From CAWGMT01 sp963823675 (GTDB lineage Bacteria > Planctomycetota > Planctomycetia > Isosphaerales > Isosphaeraceae), in contig CAWGMT010000010.1 in assembly GCA_963823675.1 (NCBI GenBank), positions 124,001 through 188,000 of the forward strand: 64,000 bases of DNA, written 5' to 3'. The notes under the pieces were generated by a model. That model made no database searches, was not told the DNA's origin, and was given only the letters and a program-made list of their open reading frames with translations. Both the position numbers and the translations under genes were made by a program. Within the stretch, counting starts at the first letter, position 1, and every line of letters begins with the position of its first letter. This document shows, piece after piece, positions 1-17,421 of this stretch.

Positions 1-7919
<7,919 letters not shown>

Positions 7920-7934
7920 TCGAACGTGAGCCAC

Positions 7935-8434
7935 TGTTGCTCAGGTCGCTCCGAGATCCGTAGCGGCCCCGTCGCCACTAGGAAACACGCATCACGGATT
8001 TTGAGCGTATTCAGGCCACGCACGGAAATTCACAGACGGCCAATGCGGACAACGGATGAGAGTTTGAAGCAACTTTTGATGCTGTTTCAGTCGTCATCAT
8101 CGACTGGAGTTCAATTCGGTGAGCTCCATGGCGGCCACGGCCGAGCGCTGCGCCGGCAAACGAAAAAAGCCAACGAGGTCGAACACCCTCAGGTCTCCGA
8201 CCTCGCCGGCTTACATTCGACTGGCCCCCCGGGAGGCGCGAGTTGCCCCTCGAGTCGTCTACCGACGTTTATCAACCGCTGCCACGAGCCGACTGGCGGT
8301 GGACCGCTATCGACCCCAACAGTGGACCTGACAAATATACTGCGCCGCGGTGAAAAAAAGCAAATGAGAAATCTTTTTGCTACAATTCCTCGACTGTATC
8401 AAGGTGGACCCCGGCGAGCTGGCAATATATCCCC
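7935..8434. other. Divergent intergenic region, PKS / ABC permease
   Basis: About 500 bases lie between the divergent PKS and permease starts. The end next to the permease is A/T-richer than its surroundings. No convincing ORF, RNA or operator was recognised; promoters for both genes probably lie here, but no clear -35/-10 pair could be assigned. Confidence 0.4.
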
Positions 8435-9583
8435 ATGTGGTTTCTGACCCTGGTTGTCCGCAATCTCATCCGGCGCCCAACCCGCTCCGTCCTGACCGTC
8501 GCGGCTCTGGCGGTTGCCATCGGAACTGTCGTCACCCTCCTGGCCGTCGCGGACAATCTTCGACGCTCGTTCGCAGAGGTGTACGAGCGGCGCAGCGTCA
8601 ACCTCGTGGTCGTGCGTAGCGGGCAAGCCGATCGAACTTCGAGTCTCTTGCCGGAGCAACTGGCTAGTCGGATCAAGAAGTTACCATTTGTACAAAGCGT
8701 CACCGGGGGCCTGGTCGATATCATATCATTCGAGACAGCCGGCTTGTACGCCGTCCCCATCTCAGGCCGAGTCCCAAATGGACTCTTGCTCAACGACCTC
8801 AAGATCACTGCTGGCCGATCGTTAGAAGAGGGAGATACCAAGTGTGCACTCCTGGGGTTTGTCCTGGCGCACAACTTGGGGAAACGGGTAGGAGACACGA
8901 TCTCAATCTACGACGAAGACTTCCTGGTGGCTGGGATATTTGAGAGTTTCAACACTTTTGAGAATGGAGCTGTCTTTGTCCCGCTTCGGGAGCTCCAGCG
9001 CCTGATGGGCAGAGACGGATTCGTCACCGGTTTTATCCTGATCCTCGACCCGAAATGCGACAAAGAGGTTGCTGGGCCTCAGATCCGCCAGTCGGTGGAG
9101 ACATTGCAAGACGACAACGGACGTCCTCTTCGGCTGACAGCCATGGCAACACAGGATCATGTCGGAAGCGCACTCCAGATGCGCATCATGCAAGCCGTGG
9201 CTTGGCTCGTCTCCGCAATCGCGCTCCTTATCGGCGCAATTGGAATGCTCAATACCATGATGATGTCGGTCTTCGAGCGAACTCACGAGATCGGCGTGCT
9301 GCGCGCACTCGGGTGGCGGAAGCGTCGTATTCTTGTGATGATTCTCTGTGAGTCCCTAGCTCTCAGCTTGGCGGGCGCGGTTGTCGGCGGCGCCGGCGGC
9401 GTGCTCTTGTTGCAGGGTCTTAGTCACCTTCCATGGATCAACGGCCTCCTGCCCGGCGGGGTCGCTCCCATCGTCTTCATTTATGGGCTGGCGATCGCTG
9501 TTCTCATGGGTTTTACGGGAGGGCTGTATCCCGCGATCCGAAGCGCTTCACTGGTGCCCACGGAAGCCATTCGTCATGAGTAA
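8435..9583 (+). CDS. ABC transporter permease, MacB/FtsX (DevC-like) type
   Basis: The 382-residue inner-membrane protein has the classic FtsX/MacB layout: a transmembrane helix at about residues 15-40, a periplasmic MacB-type core domain (about 45-245), and three C-terminal helices. The conserved cytoplasmic segment FERTHEIGVLRALGWRKRRI lies between helices 2 and 3, and the C-terminus reads PTEAIRHE. Such permeases work with an ATPase and often a membrane-fusion partner in mechanotransmission or export of lipids or small molecules. Neither an ATPase nor a fusion-protein gene is adjacent here, so the partner must be elsewhere. The gene is divergent from the FAAL-PKS, which makes export or lipid handling of the polyketide product a possible but unproven role. 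No strong Shine-Dalgarno sequence is visible before the ATG. The reading frame is intact. Confidence 0.88.
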   Translation: MWFLTLVVRNLIRRPTRSVLTVAALAVAIGTVVTLLAVADNLRRSFAEVYERRSVNLVVVRSGQADRTSSLLPEQLASRIKKLPFVQSVTGGLVDIISFETAGLYAVPISGRVPNGLLLNDLKITAGRSLEEGDTKCALLGFVLAHNLGKRVGDTISIYDEDFLVAGIFESFNTFENGAVFVPLRELQRLMGRDGFVTGFILILDPKCDKEVAGPQIRQSVETLQDDNGRPLRLTAMATQDHVGSALQMRIMQAVAWLVSAIALLIGAIGMLNTMMMSVFERTHEIGVLRALGWRKRRILVMILCESLALSLAGAVVGGAGGVLLLQGLSHLPWINGLLPGGVAPIVFIYGLAIAVLMGFTGGLYPAIRSASLVPTEAIRHE

Positions 9584-9599
9584 CAGTCGCCGTCTTCAA

Positions 9600-10030
9600 G
9601 TTCCCGGAAGTTCGGAAGTTCCGGGCCGGGTCGCCCCGGGGATTACTCCCTGGGGCTCCCACAGATCCAGACGTGCGCGTTAAACGCATCTGGTTCGTCA
9701 CGCCGTGGAATCGCTGTCCCTCATACGACTGGGTGGTTTCGCGGTGACACGCTGGCGAGGCACGATGTCCTCGGCGTGGTTCCAACTCCCCGTCCACAAC
9801 GCGGCACCCCGTTCGCTTCCCGGGGTCCGCAAGGGCCGTTCCCCGGCTTCAACACTGCCCGTCTGGCTGTCGTTCCGACCCCAGGCGCACCTTTAAATGG
9901 GCTTTCGTAATTCTGGGAGGGCGAGGCTCCGTTCGAGCCGCCGGGGAGATTGGCTCGCCGGAAGACGCACCCTCCCGGAATCGTGGAAGGAGATCTAGCT
10001 GCACGCCGCCGCAGGTCGAGACGTAACGAT
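9600..10030 (-). mobile_element. Possible degraded group II intron 3' region
   Basis: No convincing protein is encoded here. Read on the minus strand, 9700-9625 gives a stem (CCAGATGCG ... CGCACGTCTGG) followed by ATCTGTGGGAGCCCC and a CCCCGGGG stem. This resembles the segment that follows the reverse transcriptase ORF in many bacterial group II introns. Sequence further upstream on the same strand (to about 10030) keeps a similar G-rich, structured character, but no reverse transcriptase reading frame or clear domain V was found. If it is an intron, it is a relic. The alternative is an unrelated structured intergenic repeat. Confidence 0.33.
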
Positions 10031-10169
10031 CGCTGGCTGGATCGCAGCGTCCGCGCATGAGACAATGAGCCACGATCAAAACTGTGGTTTGCGAGCAGCG
10101 TGTTACACTGAGCGCAATCGACGGGCGGCCTGTCCTTGATTTCGTACTCATGCAGTCGGAGCCCTCACG

Positions 10170-11317
10170 ATGGCAAATCGAAATCTCTGTCCCCTTTCGT
10201 TGGTGCTCGGAATTCACGCCTTCGTCTATTCGGCCGCGACTCTCGGGGGCGAGAACACGCCCGAGCCGTGGGATCAAACCAGGGCCAGTCAGTACCTCGA
10301 TCGGCGCGGCGAGGATTGGTTCAAGTTTGCAGGGGCATATCGCGGCCAGGGAGCTTCCACCACCTCGTGTGTCAGTTGCCATACCCTTCTCCCCTACGCG
10401 CTCTCGCGGCCCGTCCTGCGGCGCCTCTCGCATGAGAGCCTGCCGACCAAGTGGGAGACCAGGATCCTCGAGCAGACCAAGCAGCGCGTGGCCAACTGGG
10501 ATCGCCTCGACTCAGCGAAATTCCAGCTCTTTTATGATTTCGATGATGCCAAGAAACGCAGTCACGCGGCACCGAGTCGGTTCTCAACGCCTTGATCCTC
10601 GCACTCGATGACCGCTTTCAAGGCCGCACAGAACCGAGCGATGTCACCAAGAAAGCGCTGGCGATTCTCTGGTCCACGCAGATCAAACAGGGCCAGCACA
10701 AAGGCTCGTGGGAGTGGCTCAACTTCGGGCTCGAACCCTGGGAGGCGCCGCCAGCGCGCTTCCTCGGCGCCTGCGTGGCGGCCATCGCGGTCGGCGCGGG
10801 ACCGGGAAGCGGCCTGGTAAAGACCGAGAGTGGCTCGCGGGAACCGCTTGATTCTCTGCGCGATTATCTCAGAAAGAACCTTGGTTCCCAGAACCTTCAC
10901 AACCGGGCCTGGATGCTGTGGGCCTCAGCGAGCTTGGACGGCTTGTTGACGCTCGAGGAAAAGGACCAGCTCATCGCGCAGCTTCTCGCCAAGCAGCAAG
11001 CGGGCGGCGGCTGGGGCCTCGCTTCCCTGGGCGACTTCACGCACGTCGAGCTCAAGACGCCGGCGACGGCGCCCGATGGTTATGCGACCGGGTTGATCCT
11101 GCACGTGCTCCAGCTTGCCGGCCTCACCAAGGAGAACCCCCAGATCAAGAAGGGCCTCTCCTGGCTGCGGTCCAATCAAGATCCGACCGGCGCCTGGCGT
11201 GCGCTGTCGGTCAACAAGGTCCGCTCACCCGAGTCAACAAACCCGGCCAAAGCCAACGTGGGCAAGTTCATGTGGGATGCGGCGACAGGCTACGCAGTCC
11301 TGGCGCTGAGCCACTGA
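10170..11317 (+). CDS. Heme-binding-motif protein with terpene-cyclase-like helical repeats (one frameshift)
   Basis: A signal-peptide-like N-terminus follows ATG 10170, which has GGAG nine bases upstream. Then comes a c-type heme motif CVSCH (SCVSCHTLLPYA). The rest is rich in helical repeats of the squalene-cyclase/prenyltransferase toroid kind, for example QQAGGGWGLASLG and SWLRSNQDPTGAWRA, with the C-terminus YAVLALSH. The frame breaks near 10555-10565: the first part ends in a spurious stop at 10595, and the continuation (TQSRGTESVLNALILALDDR) is in another frame to 11317. The two halves join without loss, suggesting a single-base indel near the AAGAAACG tract. Exported planctomycete proteins with heme motifs and alpha/alpha repeats exist, but their reaction is unknown. 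Catalytic DXDD-type residues of true cyclases are not evident. Confidence 0.65.
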
Positions 11318-11344
11318 TATTAAGGATCTGGGCAGAAATAAGAT

Positions 11345-11394
11345 GCCGGAAAAGTTGTCTTTCGCTCTGCGAAAGGCGACACTTATTTTTGCGC
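11345..11394 (+). repeat. Palindromic intergenic repeat, copy A (short form)
   Basis: This copy carries the shared core GTTGTCTTTCGC, then TCTGCGAAAGGCGACACT and an AT-rich tail ending in GCGC. It matches the left and right arms of the copy at 18767-18839, with the central loop missing. It overlaps the stop codon of the TolB-like gene (TAA at 11383-11385). Confidence 0.7.
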
Positions 11395-12317
11395 AGCGTC
11401 CCAAGCCTCCAGCGCCTGCGTGTACAGCTCGAATCCGCCCTCCCGGTTTGAGACAAACGTGACTCCGCGGCCGTCCGGGCGTCCAGGTCGGGAAGGTATC
11501 GCGGAGCGGGTGGTGCGACAAGTTCACAGGGTGAGAACCATCGGCTACGGAAACGTAGATCTCGAACTGGCCATCGCGGTTGGAGACAAACGCAATTCGC
11601 GAGCCATCGGGCGAGTAGGACGGGTAGTCGTCGAGACCGGGGCTCCTGGTCAACCGCGCGAGGCCCGTGCCGTCGGGCTTGACGGCGGCCAGCTCGAGTC
11701 CTCCCCATCGATCGGTCGCGAAGGCGATCTTGCGGCCGTCGGGCGACCAGGACGGATGCGCATCGAGACCCGGGCTCTGAGTCAGGCGCACAAGATCGGT
11801 GCCGTCGGCCGCCGCCGTGTAGATCTCCTGGTTGCCCTCGTGGGTCGAGGTGAATGCGAACCGCCGGCCATCGGGCGACCAGGACGGCCAATCCTGGTGC
11901 GCGAGCTTCCCCTGGTCGCCGATAACCGTCTTCAGCCCCGTGCCGTCGGCGTTGACCACGGCGATGTCGAGGTTGCCTTGTGTCCCGGAGAGGCGTGATC
12001 GCGGCAAACAGCACCCGCGACCCATCGGGCGAGAAAACGCCATGATACTCGGGCCCCTTGCGGTCGGTTAGCCGGCGCGCGCTGGACTTGCCGTTCCTCA
12101 CGTCGAGCACGTACTGCCAGATGTGCGAGCCATCTGGCTCGCGCCGCGCAAAAAGGACGCGATGGCCAAGAGGGGCCCAGCTCGGCCGATACTTATCAAG
12201 CCCGTCATGAGTCAATCGGACCAGGGGGCCCAGCCTGCATTCGGACGGCCCGGCAGGCCCCGAAAGCACGGCGAGCGATAAGCAAACCGCCAGAAGTGGA
12301 AGGATGCTCACGGGCAT
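11383..12317 (-). pseudogene. TolB-like WD40/PD40 beta-propeller protein (two frameshifts)
   Basis: ATG 12317 starts a signal peptide (PLLAVCLSLAVLSG). It is followed by repeated propeller blades with the PD40 signature WSPDGRKIAFATDR / YSPDGSRIAFVSNR, six or so in all. Such exported propellers bind proteins or ligands; no enzymatic residues are visible. The gene changes frame near 12000 and again near 11475, after which the last blade (VTFVSNREGGFELYTQALEAW) runs to TAA 11383. All three segments are collinear and well conserved, so an assembly indel is as likely as true decay. It lies 20 bases downstream of the DUF1501 gene on the same strand, suggesting co-transcription. Confidence 0.6.
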
Positions 12318-12337
12318 CGGCGTCGGTTCAGTCTCGA

Positions 12338-13716
12338 TTAGAAGAGCTCGTTGATGACTTGACCCGATGGTGTAAGGCCGATACCGGTCAGGTCGGTGGT
12401 CCCGATGCCGAGCCGCGCGAGCATCGTCGCGCCCAGGTCAGCCGGTGTGACGGGGCGGTCGACCGGCTGCTCCCCGCGGCGGTCGGAGCTGCCGATAACC
12501 TGCCCGCCGTGGACGCCTCCCCCGGCCAGGAGTGCCGAATAACAGGTGTTCCAGTGGTCACGGCCGGCGCGGTCGTTGATCTTGGGCGTCCGCCCGAACT
12601 CGCCCACGGCGACGATCAGCGTGGTCTCCAGCAGACCGCGGTCGTGAAGGTCGTCGAGCAAGGCCGAGAGCGCTCGGTCGAGCATCCAGCCGTGGCGGTC
12701 CTGCATGACCTCGAAATAGCGGTCGTGCATGTCCCAGCCGCCGTCGCCGCCATCCTCGGGGCCCTCGACGTGCGTGCTCCAGTTGACCTGCACGAACGGG
12801 ATACCCGCCTCGACCAGCCGTCGCGCGATCAGACAGCACTGGCCGAAGCGATGCGGCCCGTATGCCTCGCGGACTCGAGGCCGGCTCGCGCCCGACGTCG
12901 AGCGCGGCCAGGCTCTGGCGCGAGGCGATCAGCGTGTGGGCCAGGTCATACTGCCGGCCCAATCGGTCAGATCGGCCCGTCAGCCTGCGTGCCAGCCCGA
13001 GATCCGTCGAGGCGATGCAAAAGGTCCCACCGCGCCTTGAGCCTGCGACTCGCCGCACTCCGGCGGGAAGCGTCGCATCGGGCAGTTTCAATCCGACGCC
13101 CGGCTCGTAGTCTATCCGGAACGGGTCGTACAGGCTGCCGAGCGACCCGCCCCCTTCGCCGACAGCGCGCTTCAGCCCCTGGTGGAGCGGGCTGCCGAGG
13201 ATGACGTACGGGGGGAGCGACCCCGGATCGCCCCGGTGCAGCCGGCCGACGATTGCGCCGGTGCTCGGCCGGAGGGCCTTGGTATTCTCCGGGCCTCCCA
13301 GTCCGACTGCCCCTGCGATGCTCCCGGTCAAGGCGATCGTCCCGGCTACACCGTGGTCGTTCGACTCGTGGTGCATCGCACGCAAGAGCGCGAATCTGTC
13401 CGGCGCGGCGGGCCAAACCGGTCAACAGCTCGCAGACGCGCACCCCGGGAACCGCCGTGGCAATCGGCTCGAACGGCCCGCGATACTCGAGGGGGGCGTC
13501 GGGCTTCATGTCGAACGTGTCGAGGTGGCTCGGCCCACCCCATAGCCAGAGCATGATCACGGCATGTGCACGAGGCGACCCATCCCGGGCCGCGGCAGAC
13601 AATGCGAGTAAGTCACCCAGCGAGAAGCCAGCAGCACCAGCCGTCGCGCAAGAGAGAAACGCTCGACGCGACAGCCGGTGGCAGCGATCAGGGTGGGTCA
13701 CGCTAAGTTCGAGCAT
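12338..13716 (-). pseudogene. DUF1501 (sulfatase-like fold) protein, broken by several frameshifts
   Basis: The likely start is ATG 13716 (MLELSVTHPDRC), followed by a twin-arginine-like export signal (SRRAFLSCATAGAAGFSLGDLL) and the family hallmark IMLWLWGGPSHLDTFDMKPD. Further blocks appear in other frames: MHHESNDHGVAGTIALTGS, PSTGAIVGRLHRGD, EAYGPHRFGQCCLIARRL, NWSTHVEGPEDGGDGGWDMH and VAVGEFGRTPKINDRAGRDH. The frame changes at least four times, but the order and spacing match a full-length DUF1501 protein. These are secreted proteins very common in planctomycetes and usually paired with DUF1549/DUF1553 proteins; here the partner is absent. It is either a pseudogene or a locus with several uncorrected indels. 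Confidence 0.7.
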
Positions 13717-13923
13717 GAAACAGCGCCTACTGCCGACCACACGATACGAGGTCGATCACCCGATTCGTGGAGTTCGCGGCTCGACTGGCCGTCATTCATC
13801 TGCAAGCGTGCTGGCGCGATCTTCATCCAATTCGCTAGCTGCTCGCTCCAGAATACCAGCACGGCAGATGAATTGCAGCACGAACAGGTGTCGTCGTGTG
13901 TCTATCTATCGATCAGCTCCTCA

Positions 13924-15639
13924 TCAGTTTATCGTCCTACGTGCCTTTGCGCGGGCGCCGGGCCCCCACGGCAACGCGCCTCCCTTGGCCATACTCGTCA
14001 GGACAGCTAGCGCGAGCAACACCACGCCGGTCGCGATGTAGTCGAGCCCCGCGACCGTCTTTCGCAGGGAGACGTAACCGCGGCAGCCCATGACGGCGAT
14101 CCAGCCCGACAGGATCAATAATGCCGACAGGATCGAATATCTGTGGCCCAGAACGAAGCCGTACCCCACGATGAGTAGCGCGATCAAGAGCGGGTAGGCC
14201 TCGACCAGCCATTTCGGGGCGTCCGCGGCGTGTTCGGTTCGTCCGGTCATCGCGACGAGCGCGCCCAGAAGCGCCATCGTCGCGCCCACGGTCCGCAGCA
14301 GGCGACCAAGCCCGTCGTTGAACGCCGCACCCACCAGAAGCACGGCGGCCAGCGCCAGGTGGAACGCCAGCGGGCCTTGATGAGCTCCGGCTCCGATCGG
14401 GCGCATGGAAATTGTCGCGGAAAGGGCGGCGCATCCTGTCCCGACCAGGCAGCGCCAGGCGCTCCGGCGAGTGAGTCCGATGGCGGATTGGACCGCCGCG
14501 GCAGTCAGTATCGGCCATTCCCATGGGGAAGCAAGCGAACCAAGGTCGAGGGTGTGCGGTGAGACGAATGCCAGCGCGACGAGCACCGCCGTCAGAGCAT
14601 CGAGGGCCGCCGGTACACGCCGCAAAGCCGCGTAACCGTAGAATCCCGCGGAAGCAAGCAGCGTGAGGAAGAAAGGAGTTCCTCCGAGCCGGTCGATGAA
14701 CCGTCCCAGGAACCAATGGTACATCGGGTCGGCGCGATGACCGACGACCGTAAGCAAGACCAGTACCGCGGGCAGGAACATTGCAATCTGGAGCACGCCT
14801 CCAAGTCGCTCAACCAGGCCGATTTCCAAGAGGAGCGCCGCAATAGCCAGTCCGAACGGCACGAGAAAATACGGCCCAAAGATGTACGGCTCGGTTTCGG
14901 CCGATGGGATGTGGTGCATCGACCACGCCAGCAGAGCGGACCGCGCAACTACCGCGAAGCCGAGCACTCCAAAGAGCGCCCAGGGATACCAAGCCCAGCG
15001 CCAAGGACTGCCGTTCTCCCGCACGTAGTCGCGGCCGCGACGGATAGCAGGTATCAAGGTGAGGAATCCAAGCCCGGCAGCCGGCGAGAAGCCAAACAGC
15101 GCCCAGGAAAGCGACTCGGAGAGCGGCCGATCCATGAGCGGCGTGATCGCTACCGGGTAGACGAAAAACAGCGCCAGCGCCAGGTAATACGGCGCGCGAA
15201 AGAGCGGCGGCAGGCGCAGGCCGATCGTCCTGAGCATCCCCTCGCTGACCGCCACGGCGAAGAAGAGCCCCCCGAGGTAGCACGTGATACCCAAGATCGA
15301 GTCCCGGGCGAGCACATCGTCGAAAGTCACCGACATGGCGAGAAACAAGAGCACGACCAGGAGCAGCACAGTCCGGACGTCGTCCCAGACGTCGAGGAAC
15401 CGCACCAAGAGACACGCCGTCACCGCCAAGAGCAGCGTGTAACCCGCCATACCGAACAAGAGCGCCCAGGTCTGGTAGGTCTGGGCCTGGGAGCCGAATG
15501 ACACCCACAATCCCAGGCAGACCAGCAGGGCGCTTAAAGCATAGAACGGGTTGCTGGTGCAGACCCAGCGGAACATCCCCCGTGAGCGTTCCGACAGCTC
15601 CCGCGGCGCGGATTCGGAATGGACATCGCAAAGAGTCAT
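13924..15639 (-). CDS. Polytopic membrane protein of unknown function
   Basis: About 571 residues from ATG 15639, which has AAGGGG eleven bases upstream; an ORF extension to 15750 has no comparable ribosome-binding site. More than a dozen hydrophobic helices span the whole length (for example FYALSALLVCLGLWVSFG, TVLLLVVLLFLAMSV, GILGITCYLGGLFFAVAV-like segments). The loops are short and arginine-rich, and no enzymatic motif was recognised. The C-terminus is basic (GPGARAKARRTIN). It resembles large planctomycete integral membrane proteins annotated only as hypothetical. The frame is intact. Confidence 0.75.
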   Translation of the reverse strand: MTLCDVHSESAPRELSERSRGMFRWVCTSNPFYALSALLVCLGLWVSFGSQAQTYQTWALLFGMAGYTLLLAVTACLLVRFLDVWDDVRTVLLLVVLLFLAMSVTFDDVLARDSILGITCYLGGLFFAVAVSEGMLRTIGLRLPPLFRAPYYLALALFFVYPVAITPLMDRPLSESLSWALFGFSPAAGLGFLTLIPAIRRGRDYVRENGSPWRWAWYPWALFGVLGFAVVARSALLAWSMHHIPSAETEPYIFGPYFLVPFGLAIAALLLEIGLVERLGGVLQIAMFLPAVLVLLTVVGHRADPMYHWFLGRFIDRLGGTPFFLTLLASAGFYGYAALRRVPAALDALTAVLVALAFVSPHTLDLGSLASPWEWPILTAAAVQSAIGLTRRSAWRCLVGTGCAALSATISMRPIGAGAHQGPLAFHLALAAVLLVGAAFNDGLGRLLRTVGATMALLGALVAMTGRTEHAADAPKWLVEAYPLLIALLIVGYGFVLGHRYSILSALLILSGWIAVMGCRGYVSLRKTVAGLDYIATGVVLLALAVLTSMAKGGALPWGPGARAKARRTIN

Positions 15640-16357
15640 GATGAAGCCCCTTGATGTGAGGATGAGGCGACGGGCACGAAATGAGAGCGCATGACAAAAA
15701 CGGCCCGGCTCCCTCATCGAATCATAACCGCTCTCCGACAATTGTCGCAAGGGACTGTCGAGAAGCCGGATCGTTCGGCGGGATGCTACACCGATTTATG
15801 TTCGGCGGATCGGAAGCCGAAGGCCGTGATTGGCCAGGTTGACCGCACTCCGTCCGACCGGCCTGACAAAGGCAGCAACTGATACGGGCACCTCTGTTCC
15901 CTTGGCCCCAACCGCTAGAGCTTCGCCCAAGGCCGTTCACTAAAGCGGAGGGGACGATTTCTTCAGAAGCGTGCCTCTCACAAAGAATGGACTGGTTTCA
16001 GGACATGTGTGACAAGTCCCTCGGCTAAGTGGTTCGTTTCAGAATTAACTCCAGGGTTCGGCGAGCGGCGGACGGAAATATACCCCGGCCCAAGTGACCG
16101 TCGGACGGATTGATTAATCCGTCCCACGGTGAATTTGCATCTGCCGGTTGCGAAAATGCGCAAGAACGCAAAACCCGGGGACATTCCGTCGTCCGGCCGC
16201 ATACTCGGCACATACTCGGCACATTTTGGCACCCGCGAAAGCATGCCCACTATGCCCAGTATGCCGAGGGTATGTGTCTATCCGCCGATCGCCTTAGAAC
16301 TCCCAAGACGGCTGATCGTGTCCATACGACGCCGCATACGCTAACCAGGGTGGCGGC
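15640..16357. other. Intergenic region with short repeats
   Basis: About 700 bases without a supportable gene. Short ORFs on both strands have no recognisable domain or ribosome-binding site. The only structure seen is a tandem and inverted repeat at 16200-16274. Confidence 0.4.
16200..16274. repeat. Tandem 11-mer with inverted partner
   Basis: CATACTCGGCA occurs twice head-to-tail (16200-16210 and 16211-16221). An inverted, one-base-bulged partner TGCCGAGGGTATG lies at 16262-16274. The arrangement could fold into alternative hairpins or bind a regulator; no function can be assigned. Confidence 0.5.
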
Positions 16358-16579
16358 TCAATTCGCAGAAATACGCTGCGTCAGGTCCCAGATCGAGGGC
16401 CGGCAGGCTGCGAGCGCGCGCTCGAGTGCCACGCGATAGATTTCCCACGCATCTTCCGGCGTCATTCCGACGCCAGGCCCAGCCACCGGGAACACAACCA
16501 AGGCAGGAACCTCGGTCAAAGCCGCACGGTAATAAGGCGCCGACGCTCCTTCCCTTGATACGATGCGATCTGGTTGCAT
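16358..16579 (-). CDS. Small hypothetical protein
   Basis: Seventy-three residues from ATG 16579; an ORF extension reaches 16660. The sequence has a hydrophobic strand (ALVVFPVAGPGVG) followed by an amphipathic helix (TPEDAWEIYRVALERALAA). No family was recognised and no clear ribosome-binding site is seen. It could be a spurious ORF in an otherwise gene-poor stretch. Confidence 0.33.
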   Translation of the reverse strand: MQPDRIVSREGASAPYYRAALTEVPALVVFPVAGPGVGMTPEDAWEIYRVALERALAACRPSIWDLTQRISAN

Positions 16580-16947
16580 GACATCAATCTCCGCCAGAGG
16601 CGTTGAGAGGGAAGTTGACGATTTCCGACTACTGTCACCATGTTCATCAAGAGCGATCACAAGTCTTTTTCTACCTTCTTGATTCTTCGACAGCGCATTT
16701 CCATTTCAACAGCTCCCGGAGCACGCGGGATCTCGAAATCGTCCGGCTATTACGGTTAAGCCGGCCTTCCTTGCGGCCGGTCTCGCGGGGCGCGAAGGCA
16801 CTGGCAATCCCCCAGCCCAAAACCGTTTTCCACTTTTTTTTTTGCGTTCATCACTTGAAAGTGTCTTGCCAGGTGATCACAATTCGGCTTCCGGCGGCGG
16901 GAGACGACCGCGCGTTGAATTTGATTCCAGAATAAGGAGAACCTTGG

Positions 16948-17421
16948 ATGACGACCGCGATGATGACGGAACGAGCCGGGAAGGGAATGGCCGGCGTGAG
17001 CATGACAGGACCAACCGGCGTGATGGGGACCACCGCCACGGCTCCGGCCGGCACGAACATGATGATGGTCCCCCGCTGCACGATGACATTCGAGAAATGC
17101 ACCGGCGGCATGAAGATCGTGTGTGCCTGTGACGACAAAGTCTCGGCGGCGATGCTCCAGAACCTCTGCACCATGATGGCCGGCGGACTTTGCAGTTGCT
17201 GCTGCGTCATGAACGGAATGACGGTCTGCTCCTGCAATCTGACCATGGCCCACTGCAAGTACGAGGCGACCGAGGACGGCGTTTGCATCACGTGCACCAG
17301 CGGCGATCCGACTTGCTCCGCCATGGTTCAAGCGTGCTGCGTCTGCATGACCGCAATGATCAAGACCGGTTGCACCTGCTGCGTCTTGATGAACAACATG
17401 CCGGTGTGCTGCTCTTGCTAA
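16948..17421 (+). CDS. Cys- and Met-rich small protein, probable metal binder
   Basis: The 157-residue protein starts at an ATG with AAGGAG upstream (16934-16939). It contains 24 cysteines and 22 methionines. Residues 1-45 are Met/Gly/Thr-rich and lack Cys. The remainder is organised in Cys clusters: VCACDD, LCSCCCVMNGMTVCSC and ACCVCMT, then GCTCCVLMNNMPVCCSC at the end. The two CxCC-type blocks with a following M-N-x-M look like an internal duplication. Such composition suggests soft-metal (copper-type) sequestration or disulfide- or cluster-based structure, but no known metallothionein signature is present. There is no export signal, so it is probably cytoplasmic. The neighbours give no functional clue. 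A long ORF on the opposite strand is an artefact of the composition. Confidence 0.78.
   Translation: MTTAMMTERAGKGMAGVSMTGPTGVMGTTATAPAGTNMMMVPRCTMTFEKCTGGMKIVCACDDKVSAAMLQNLCTMMAGGLCSCCCVMNGMTVCSCNLTMAHCKYEATEDGVCITCTSGDPTCSAMVQACCVCMTAMIKTGCTCCVLMNNMPVCCSC

Noticed and set aside
12296..13204. Plus-strand reading frame of about 300 codons
   Set aside because: Opposite the DUF1501 gene, whose conserved blocks are on the minus strand; no recognisable domain.
16851..17324. Minus-strand reading frame opposite the Cys/Met-rich gene
   Set aside because: The hydrophobic-looking sequence follows from the codon composition of the plus gene, which has the ribosome-binding site and patterned Cys clusters.
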